In this document: piece after piece, positions 55,930 through 64,000 of the stretch | Position numbering within the stretch: position 1 is the first letter of the stretch | Layout: the number at the start of each line of letters is the position of its first letter | Source: Molossus alvarezi | Taxonomy: Eukaryota; Chordata; Mammalia; Chiroptera; Molossidae | Direction: 5' to 3' | Length of the DNA: 64,000 bases | Assembly: GCA_037176705.1 (NCBI GenBank) | Contig: CM073889.1 | Location: 103,371,890 to 103,435,889, forward strand | Program-made: the position numbers and the translations under genes | Notes under the pieces: model-generated | Databases searched by the model: none | What the model saw: only the letters and a program-made list of their open reading frames with translations | What the model was told of the DNA's origin: nothing

Positions 55930-56142
55930 AAGGAAAAGAAGTAAAGAGGGGATAAGGGAAGCAAGGAGGGAAGTGGGGTGAAAGGAGAGACAGAAAGAGG
56001 GTGAAGGGGAGAGAGGGCGACAGAAGGGGAGGGAGGGGAGGAGAGGAAAAGGGAAGGAAAGTCAGGAGGGAGGAAGGAAGGAAAAAGAATGAAAGAAAGA
56101 GAGAGTGGAAGGGAGGGAGGAAGACAGGGAGGAAGACAGATA
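55930..56142. repeat. Polypurine tract (GGA/GAA/GGAA-rich), about 215 bp
   Basis: The plus strand is almost entirely A and G (GGAGGGAAG, GAAAGGAGAG, GGGAGGGAGG units), with only isolated pyrimidines. The complementary open frame rich in Ser, Leu and Pro is an artefact of this composition. The mirror-like purine runs could form intramolecular triplex (H-DNA). Confidence 0.95.
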
Positions 56143-56145
56143 ACA

Positions 56146-58025
56146 TTCAGATTCAAGTCAGTTATATCAAAGTGTTGGGTTTACCTGGTAAAGGGCTGAG
56201 TCTGAGCCCTGTGACACAGCTTCGGGACTAGCCAATGGAGGTGTGATTGGAGCTACTGAAAAGAAATACACTCTTGTTCCAAGCGATCAGCTGCTCTTAG
56301 ACATGATTCCTCATGTAAAGGACAATATTTGCCTTTATCAGTTAGTTCCCATAGGTCACCTGCTTATCTCACAATATGTTCACTCTTTCTTCATCTTCTC
56401 ATAGAATAGTACCTTCTTTACCTAGAAATTAGAGAACTTATGAGTTGGTGTTTTCTTCACAACTTGTGAGGCACTCAAGTATTATCTCTCACAGCTGATA
56501 TGGAACCAAGGGATAATCACTCTCATTCATATAGGTCACGTGTCTAGGACGCGGTTGTCTTGGCTTCTTAGCTCATGTGTTCATTCCCTTTGGCCTGGCA
56601 TTTTGAATGATGCTGTCCTTAGCCCTCTCTTTTCAAAATCTACTTGCATTTTTGTTTCTTCGTCTTTTCCCTACACCTCCTTCATCTTTGCTTAGCTTTA
56701 CTTCCACCAAAATTGCCTCTGCGTATTCGGCAGCTCTGTGTTATCCTCTGAGAACATCCATTGCTGCCTTGCTTCATGGCGAGTGGTGGGCAGAATTGTG
56801 TTCCATTCAAAAGTAGTACAATAAATTTTTGATTTTGTGCCATAGTAAGATTAGCTGAAAATGTAACCCAGGTGCTTCCATAATTAGAGGGGAGATCTGA
56901 AGTTTACAACAGACAGAAAGAACAGTCTCGGGCAGAGCTGGAGGGACCCACACTGCCACAGAGATGTGTGCTTTGAAATGCAAGATGGAAACCCAGCAAC
57001 AATACACTGTGCACCAGTTTTCAGAGCTTAATGATCTAATCAAGCGTTCTTTTAATAGGATTAAACTGAAGTAAATTATTATTGATATCATTAACCTTAT
57101 TGTTACCAAACTATTGGAGAGTGTTAACTTGGTACTAGGCATTTTGTGGGAGAAAGATGAAACCATGGTAATTAATTATAATTTCTTAAATCTTTATTTC
57201 ACCAAAATAAAGCATCAGATAAACAAAGTAACAGAAGGTCTGGATCTTCAATTTGTGGCTATGTTATCGATACCTCTCCATTTTCTTTACCCCCTGGAGA
57301 CTTTGGGGGGATGATGTAAAGCCTATAATTAAACAATTACTACTGTGGCTGGTAACGCCACACATATGAACACAGGAGCAATAGATTGCCTTTGAAATAT
57401 CCCTCAATTGAACTTTTTTTATGTTTTAGAAGAGAAAATTATGCAGATTGCTGAGAACCTTTGTCCAATCCCTTTCTGTCATCATTACGAACTCTGGTCC
57501 TCTCTTTAGTTTTTACTTCTGCTATCTAGACATCTCCATGCTGTTCCAAAATGTATGCTCTTCCTACTGGTGTACATTAGCCCGTGTTTTCTAATAGGCG
57601 TCTGTTGCTGCTTAGGATGCTAAAGCACTCCTAAAATTTCATATGGAGTGGCGAGAGCATTTTAATGAATTTTCACCATCAAAGTTACTATTTTTTAAAC
57701 TGACTTTATCTGGCCATGTGAATACTTTCCATATAAAGCATGACGCTACCATGGGCCTCTTTGAATTTGCTGTTTGTGTGCCTGAAAAACACATATTAAC
57801 ATCAGGCTCCGCTGATCTCTTGAGATCAACTAAGCCTCATCCAAATCACAAGATAGCTGTGTTTTTCAATCTCTAGTTTGGGAATACCATCATTCCATCT
57901 CAGTAACATTCATCCGAACCCAGCCTCGTTAAGACAGATCTTGATTTAATTCATCCAACTCAGTGCAACACGTGTTTGTTATGGGTAACTGTCTTAATTA
58001 TGCTGCCACATACATTACTTTCGGA
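56146..58025. other. Unique noncoding sequence
   Basis: No exon or confident repeat recognised. AT-rich with no long simple repeats. Confidence 0.45.
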
Positions 58026-58029
58026 AATT

Positions 58030-58840
58030 ACTTTTGAATGATAAAAACCTGGTACCAGTTCTTAGGCAGCTCACAGAGTAGAAGCCAAAGCAGATTTTGC
58101 TCAGTCAGGTCAAGAAGTAAGTAGGGTGCTGAGGCTATAAAGAAATAATGGCTTCTGAGCTGGGCATAGGAGGATTGCCCGGATTCGAGCAGTGGATAAG
58201 GTGTGCAAGAATATTTAAAGTAGAGGACAAGGTGCAAGCTGGACAGAGCATAAAGCAGATCATAGCAGGGTAAAAAGTACATGTAAAATATACATGGAAT
58301 AAAAGTTATACCTGAAAAGGTGAGCTGGGACCAGGCTGAGCCTCAGGGCCTTTACGAACCCTCAAGCCCAACCTTTGTTCTCTTGGCATCAGGAGTCCGC
58401 GGGAGGTTTGTAGCCATGGGAGTAATAGAAACATACCTCTTAGGAACATGGTGCTGACAGCGAGTGAAAGGAAAATGGAAATGAAGAGAAACTGCAAATG
58501 GGAGATTAATCAAAGGGCTGCTGTAGTGGTCCCTGTCCACGAGGATGTATTCCTGGACTACACCAACAGTGGTGAGGGAGGAAAAAGGTGTGGGTGTCAC
58601 TTACTTTAGAAATAGAATAAAAAGTGCTGTTGGCCAATTATTTGTGAGATGTGGAGAGAAGGGAGAGTCAAATATGACCCAAAGCTTCTTGCCTAAGGCA
58701 GCCAAGTACCTGATGATTCTATTTGCTGGGGAAGAGGAGGTTTGGACAGCGAGCAAGCCTGTTCGATGAGGAGTGTGGTTGGATGCATTGGGCTGGAGAC
58801 AGGAATTTGTGGAGGATGAGAGTAAACATCTTCATTAATT
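58030..58840 (+). mobile_element. Ancient interspersed repeat, family not named (second copy)
   Basis: CAGTTCTTAGGCAGCTCACA, then AATGGCTTCTGAGCTGGGCA, AGTCAAATATGACCCAAAGC and AGCTTCTTGCCTAAGGCAGC are in the order of an ancient mammalian repeat whose phrases I recall as 'cttgaggagctcacagtctag', 'gacgtctgagctgagacc' and 'gaggagtcaaggatgactccaaggttt'. The copy at 18760-19180 belongs to the same family. Divergence is high and boundaries are approximate. Confidence 0.42.
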
Positions 58841-59314
58841 CGCACCTCTAATGTATAATGTAGAGGAACTATTTGAAACCTCTGTGACACAAGCCAGTCT
58901 ATGTTTGTAGCTTCCCAGTTACATGATTTACAGTAGGGACTTCTTCGTTAGAGTGAAATACAGTTGTTCAGGACTAAATAAAACAATGCTGAAACAACTC
59001 ACACAGTGGAATCTATTGATGAGGAAAACACACACAAATCATCTTTTAACTGAGAGAACCCCAGGCTGCAGCTGAGAGCCAGGCTGTTCTCCTTGGGCCC
59101 TCAGAACACTGCTGATAGCACGTGCTGGTCAGCTTTTAATGCCTGCCTCTTTTTAGAGCTCACAGAGTTCTTATTCACGTGTTTTGATCAGAATGAGTGG
59201 TTCAGGTTCATCCCACAAAACTGGTGGGGGTGGGGTGGAACAGTCCATCAGAAGATGGCACATATTGAAGGCCATCCCAAGAAGGTACTTAGATTTGCCA
59301 TGAATACTGTAGAC
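58841..59314. other. Unique noncoding sequence
   Basis: Nothing recognised. Confidence 0.45.
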
Positions 59315-59526
59315 CAGTGGTTTTCAAAGTGAGGTTCAGGGACCAGCAGCAGGAGCCGCAACCGAAACCTTGTAAGAAATGTCGGTCCAGGGTCCCAAAC
59401 TGAATCTGACTCAGTTACACTGGGGAAGTCTGAAGCCAGAAATGCTGGGACCCAACAAGCTGCATTTTTTTTTTGTAAATCCTGGAGAAGATTTCGATAC
59501 TTCTTGAAGTTTGTGAACTACTGCTG
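59315..59526 (+). mobile_element. MER5-type hAT element
   Basis: The left terminus CAGTGGTTTTCAAAGTGAGG and the right terminus AGTTTGTGAACTACTGCTG are imperfect inverted repeats. Internal GACCAGCAGCAGGAGCCGCA and CAGAAATGCTGGGACCCAAC are typical of the class. A T9 run interrupts the right half. Confidence 0.75.
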
Positions 59527-60861
59527 TGGACCCAAAGATAAAAAATTGATGAAAAAAATAGGAAAAGAAACCAAAAAGGGAAAAGAGAATTTTTTAAAAA
59601 GTGAGCACACACTTTCTCTTTGCACCAATGAGTGGACGTTCTTTGCGGCAGCGGTGATGCTCCTGTCCCTTCCGATGTGCATCCAGCAGGTGTGTGTTCA
59701 TGCCAGGGGACTGAGCTACCTGTGGCCGAGTCGACATGGAAACATAACTGTGGTGTTTCTGTGTTCGTAAGTATTTTTTAAATTATTCTTCATCTTAAAG
59801 GTAAAGACTGCGTTGTGTTTTGGGAGACTTAGGGGTACTGACTGCAGACGGTTCGAAGTCCAGTGGAACTTGCTGGGCACTCCTGCAGGAGGAACGGGAG
59901 AGTGCAGTCATGGCACCCCGGGGCTGAGCCTGAATCCTGAATTCCTGGGCCACCGCAGTCTTCCTGGGACACTGGCTTCCCCTCACCAGGCAGAATTAGC
60001 ACCCACGGAACGTCTCACCAGTGAGCTGCGTGTAACAGAAATGTCCAGGCCCCTTTGATTCATCACGCACTGCCCATCCTCGCTGAAGGGGAGGCGGCTC
60101 CCTGTGCCTTCATCTGTCTCGCTTCATGATCCCTGGGAGCTCAGCCACAGAAATCATCCCCCAGACTCTGACATCTTCAAAACCCAAGTGCATTTCAGCA
60201 AAGTGCTGGAAGTGTCAGAGCTGCCGCTGCTCATTCCCGTCTCTCCTACTTTATCTCTGGCACACCCTTTGCGGCACGGTTTACCACTTTCATCTTCCCT
60301 CCCTGACAGCATTGCTTGTTGTTGTTGTTCTGTCCAAGCTGCGAAAACATTCCTGCTCCCTTCTGTTCCCCTCGTCCCCAGATCCCTGGGTTGCTTTGAC
60401 CACCGCTTATCTCCAGCCTGTTGCACGTGTCCTGTTCCTTTCATAATGCTTTGCGCGCTTGATCAGAAGCAGACAGGCCCAGGTGTGGCTACTAAGGTTC
60501 AGGTTTGTCCTGCTGACTTAGGTGTCCTTTGATGTATGAGGACATTTGGGGCTCAGTGACAGATTTTTAGCTTCTTTGATGTGCTCTCCTCATTCTGATT
60601 TGATGTATACTGTGCGCCTTTTATGTTCAAGAGGAACCTAATCAAGAATTGTCCCTCTGGCTTCTCACATCTGATTTTTGAAGAAGCTCCCTCTGATGCT
60701 ATTAGTGTAAGGGAGGGTTTCCTTTGACAATGTATAGTATAATTTCACCGAAAAAAAAGCAAAAACAAATAATATCAGGCAGGCAGAATGCCGTCATTCA
60801 TAAGGTGCTGGGCAGCTTTTTCTCTCCCTCCTTTGCCTCATGTTGCATTAGCATAAATGGT
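59527..60861. other. Unique noncoding sequence
   Basis: No exon is called. 59800-60500 is less AT-rich and holds the longest open frame in the window (142 codons at 60104-60532). Other frames on both strands are also open there and no domain, repeat or codon signature is recognisable, so composition explains it. Confidence 0.45.
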
Positions 60862-60953
60862 GTTTTAATCCAAGGAGAATTAGCTGAGGATTAAAACCAA
60901 GTTGAATTTTGAAAGAGGTTTAACACCTCTTTCAAAGTGATATGTAATCACTT
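60862..60953. repeat. Cluster of three consecutive perfect inverted repeats
   Basis: Hairpin 1: GTTTTAATCC (60862-60871) with GGATTAAAAC (60888-60897), 16-nt loop. Hairpin 2: TTTGAAAGAGGT (60908-60919) with ACCTCTTTCAAA (60925-60936), 5-nt loop. Hairpin 3: AAGTGAT (60935-60941) with ATCACTT (60947-60953), 5-nt loop, sharing two bases with hairpin 2. All arms are exact. Hairpin 1 arms carry TAATCC/GGATTA, the OTX/CRX-type core. No known transposon is recognised around it. Confidence 0.8.
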
Positions 60954-61605
60954 ATGGACATTATCATTAAATATACTATTAATCTATTTTTTTAAAACTA
61001 CATAGTCAAAACCAAGTACTCTGAGTGGACTTGTTTCGAGGCCGGCCGTGTGTGGGTGTGCTGTGTGAACTCACTTGTGGAGTCGGCTGGCCCAGAGGGT
61101 GACTGTCTTGGAGACTTGAGAGAGGGATATTGGCAAAGGATATGGTCCAGCTTTCATTGCCTGTCCATCTGTTCTCTAACATCTGGCCACTAACAGTGAT
61201 TCGGGCCTCTTACCTGGACAGAGGAGAATAAATTAAAAGAAGAATCATAGATTTATTTATTTACTTATATATTTACTCACCTTTACTGGTAAGAAAATCA
61301 ATTGACTCTTTATTGTTAAAGAAGCCTATGAATGATCTGAGAATTTTATTCATTTTTAATATCCTCGGGTTTACTTAACCAGATATTTGGGAGATTTATA
61401 TCAAGAAACTTTTATATAAAAATATATTAATTAGAGTTACTTCACACGCAGTAATATTTTTAAATGAAGCTCTCTTGCCTACATTGAATCCCTTGAGTCA
61501 AAGGAGTTGCAATTACAGAATCATATTTGAATATAAGACCAGTTTCTGATATATGTGTAGTATGCATGTTGATTTCATATGCATTTATTCATTTGAGTCA
61601 CATTT
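60954..61605. other. Unique AT-rich noncoding sequence
   Basis: No exon or repeat recognised. Confidence 0.45.
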
Positions 61606-61705
61606 GGGTAAGAAAGTTATAATTAGTCTCATATTACAGTTGAAGTAATGGAGGCCCAGAGTTAAGTGGATGCTAGAACTGAGATTAACCGAATTTGATG
61701 CTCTT
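61606..61705 (+). mobile_element. MIR SINE fragment
   Basis: TCATATTACAGTTGAAGTAA followed by GGAGGCCCAGAGTTAAGTGG and GCTAGAACTGAGATTAACC matches MIR (TTTTACAGATGAGGAAACTGAGGCCCAGAGAGGTTAAGTGACTTG). Confidence 0.8.
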
Positions 61706-62424
61706 TATAGCCTAGCAAGCCCAATTTTGCATCTTTTGTAGTGCATAATAATTTGGTAAAAAATAAATTGTTTCTTAGATGCACTAGAAACTGCTTATCT
61801 ATCACAACAAAAAACCCTGCATGAATTATAACAATGTGGGATGTGTTTTTGTGGTACTTAAAAAAGCTAGTAAAAAATTGTAGGTCACTTGTAAACAATC
61901 AGATCAACCTGTCCTTTCAATTTAACTCTGGACTTCTTTTTCTAAGTCTGATTGTTTCACTTTGTCATCAACAGTAACTAACATTCTTACACTTGGCCAG
62001 TCCTATTTTTGTCCCTAACACAAGTCAAATGGAATTCTTTCATATTCTAGGATATAGCCCTTGCTAATGGTTATATGGCAGAGACTCGGGTATTATTATG
62101 TCCCCTGTGATATGGGCCCTGACCCCTGAGCCTGAGAATGACAATAACATAAAATCAAGGTGGTAAACGTGTCACACAGGCAGCTCCGGGGGACACAAGT
62201 GAGATGGAAAGCAGGAGCTGCTAATCAAATGTGTGATATGTTTTGACTATTGATTATTGATGAACAGTTTCTTACAGAAATAGAGAATTTTAGAGAATGC
62301 ATAAAAGCTATTGAGTGGTTATATAATCCATCTTCTGAACAATGCATAAAATCCTTTATTTCTCTGTTACCCTTGGATTTACCTCTGTAGCTAGCTAAGT
62401 AGCTGGAATTAGATATCGTTTAGA
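61706..62424. other. Unique noncoding sequence
   Basis: Nothing recognised. Confidence 0.45.
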
Positions 62425-62722
62425 CTATTGGTTTTCAAATGGAGTACTTTTTCCCCCACCGCCACCCCCACCCTAGGAGATTTGGCAATGCCTAGAAATA
62501 GTTTTGGTTGTCACAACCAGGGGGTGCGATTGGGATCTAGTGAGTAGAAGGCAGAGGTGCTGCTAGACATCCTAAAATGCACAGGACAGCTCCACAACTA
62601 AAAATTATCTCATCACATTTTTACTGTATAGTAGTATTTTTTAATTAAAAACTTTCGCAAGAGAAAAAAGAAAAGAATGGTCTCATTCAAGATGTCAGTA
62701 GTACCCATTTTGAGAAACTCAG
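62425..62722 (+). mobile_element. Ancient hAT-type (MER-class) element
   Basis: CTATTGGTTTTCAAATGGAG at the left, then GAGATTTGGCAATGCCTAGA, TTTTGGTTGTCACAACCAGG, GCTAGACATCCTAAAATGCA and CAGGACAGCTCCACAACTA follow the same family as the host element at 25058-25457. The right end is TTTTGAGAAACTCAGATT. Nearly full length. Confidence 0.82.
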
Positions 62723-62928
62723 ATTTAGACAAAGCATTAAGTTGTTACAATTACTCATAAAATTGAACTCCCTGCAAAACAATATTTTTGAGGAAATATA
62801 TTAGTAAAATTGTGGTGATATCCTGCAGGAGCTATTTTAGATAATTAAATTAGTTCCCCATTTTACTTTATGCTTTTATGCAAATGAGACAATGTTAATA
62901 AACCAGCAGATTTAACATTTTTATTAAC

Positions 62929-63200
62929 CAGAGACACTTTATTTACTTTTATTCATTTATTTTGTAATCCTCACCTGAGGATATGTTTATTGATCTTACA
63001 GAGGAAGGTGGGGGAAGGGGGGAGGGAGAGAGAAACATCGATGTGAGAGAGAAACATTGATCTGTTACTTCCTGTTCATGCCCTGACCAGGATCTAACTG
63101 AAACCTAGGTATGTGCCGTGATTGGAGGCAAATGTCAACCTTTTTGGTGTATGGGACACTTCAACCAACTGAGCCATCCAGCTAGGCCAGATACACTTTA
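62929..63200 (-). mobile_element. Mosaic Ves SINE, minus strand
   Basis: AATCCTCACCTGAGGATAT (complement of the hairpin tail) is followed directly by TTTATTGATCTTACAGAGG, the complement of an AATCAATAAA-type segment. GAAACATCGATGTGAGAGAG, CTAACTGAAACCTAGGTATG and a degraded head (CAACTGAGCCATCCAGCTAG) follow. TSD CAGAGACACTTTA (62929-62941) and CAGATACACTTTA (63188-63200), one mismatch. Confidence 0.92.
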
Positions 63201-63812
63201 AAAAGGCACAAGAATTTATGTACCATTTTGGTTACTATTTGCTACATCTTAAATATATCACTAAGATTTTTCTCTTAAAATTAGAGTGAGGTGATCATTA
63301 TTTTCTTGTTAACTCCTTAAGCAACAGACACCCAGTCATGGTTCCCCCAAGCTCTCTCCTCTCTGAGGTCTCTCTGATTCTGTTCCTCTGAATTTTCATA
63401 GCATTGTGTACTCCCAGGATTTAGTGTGTATTCATTAATAAACCTATACACATACATGTCTATGCTCCTAGATTGCCATCAGATTGTTTTCATTTTATCT
63501 CCGCTCCAAGAATCACAGTTCCTTGTGAGGACCAGCTGACTTGGTAATTTTGGACAGTTTCCAAACTTGAGTTTGTCTCTCTGGTATCATTAGCTTCTTG
63601 CTCTGTGTGGACTCATATTCTGGCCCCAGGAGGCCAGTACTAAGCTTGTGCCTTTTCAGCCCTCTCTCTAATCTGCTCACCTTCTTGCCTGGCTAACCTG
63701 TCAGGCCTTTGCCAGTTATATTTCTCCTTCAACAGTTTTCCCTGCTACCATGCTGATTGCTCTTCTGCACCAAGAAACCGCAGCCCAGTTTGCCTCTGTG
63801 AGTGAGAACGTG
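63201..63812. other. Unique noncoding sequence
   Basis: No exon or confident repeat recognised. Confidence 0.45.
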
Positions 63813-63871
63813 AGTGTGTGTGTGTGCGTGCATGCACGAGAGAGGAGAGAGAGAGAGAGAGAGCGAGAGAG
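63813..63871. repeat. (GT)n then (GA)n compound microsatellite
   Basis: GTGTGTGTGTGTGCGTGCAT leads into GAGAGGAGAGAGAGAGAGAG with one GC interruption. Confidence 0.95.
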
Positions 63872-64000
63872 CTCTGTCTTCCTTTAGTGGCTTCTCTTGT
63901 ATTCCCACATGGCCTTTTTGTGCTTCTAAGTGGTCTTTCTCATGGGTGGCGTGGGCAGTAAGAGCTCCAGGGTCTCCGCTCTGCCTGGCTGCCCATGTTC
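63872..64000. other. Unique sequence to the window edge
   Basis: Nothing recognised. Any feature here would be cut by the edge. Confidence 0.4.

Noticed and set aside
55872..56156. Open frame rich in Ser, Leu and Pro on the minus strand
   Set aside because: Pure consequence of the polypyrimidine complement of the polypurine tract.
60104..60532. Longest open frame in the window (142 codons)
   Set aside because: Other frames on both strands are also open over the same span because of composition. No domain, signal peptide or repeat pattern is recognisable, and splice context is not convincing.

Overview
This window is mammalian nuclear DNA, almost certainly from a bat. The strongest evidence is twelve copies of tRNA-derived SINEs of the bat Ves type. 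Each has a tRNA-like head with the A-box core TGGCTCAGTGG and, in most copies, a B box close to GGTTCGGTTCC, followed by a pyrimidine-rich middle. Tails are either TCCTCRGGTGAGGA or AATCAATAAAGAAA. Most copies are flanked by target-site duplications (TSDs) that can be read directly. Mammalian MIR, L2, L1 and MER-class hAT fragments are scattered throughout. The sequence is AT-rich and CpG-poor, as expected of intergenic or deep intronic DNA.

I found no convincing protein-coding exon, rRNA, functional tRNA, CRISPR array or bacterial-type feature. The longest open frames (about 100-142 codons) show no recognisable domain. Many are translations of SINEs, microsatellites or other repeats. Whether the window lies between genes or inside a large intron cannot be decided from sequence alone.

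Layout. 0-12 kb: mostly unique sequence with a TA-rich microsatellite, one old hAT element near 6.2 kb and one Ves SINE at 8.0 kb. 12-20 kb: a conserved-looking AT-rich block (13 kb), MIRs, a Ves SINE (14.8 kb), an LTR-like unit (17.4-18.0 kb), an old hAT (18.3 kb) and a long decayed antisense L1 (19.3-20.1 kb). 20-30 kb: Ves SINE, MIR, two inverted copies of an unnamed repeat at 24.3 and 25.5 kb flanking a hAT element that contains a palindromic MER53-like element, a tRNA-head-only SINE at 27.1 kb, and three MER5-class hAT units at 29.3-29.8 kb. 30-40 kb: two L1 3' tails, and a MER5A-like element split at 33.2/35.15 kb by a rearranged L1 that itself received a Ves SINE. This region also holds an L2 containing a 24-bp perfect palindrome and a complete 265-bp hAT MITE with an 8-bp TSD. 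A TCTA array and a CpG-dense block near 40.1 kb end it. 40-64 kb: long unique stretches with paired Ves SINEs at 43.3-43.8 kb, further Ves SINEs at 46.1, 51.2, 54.1 and 63.0 kb, a 215-bp polypurine tract at 56.0 kb, old repeats, and three consecutive inverted repeats at 60.9 kb.

There is no gene set to interpret. The biology here is the layered history of retrotransposon and DNA-transposon insertion, plus a few unique inverted-repeat or CpG-dense blocks that could be regulatory. All family assignments are from memory of consensus sequences, and no database search was run.
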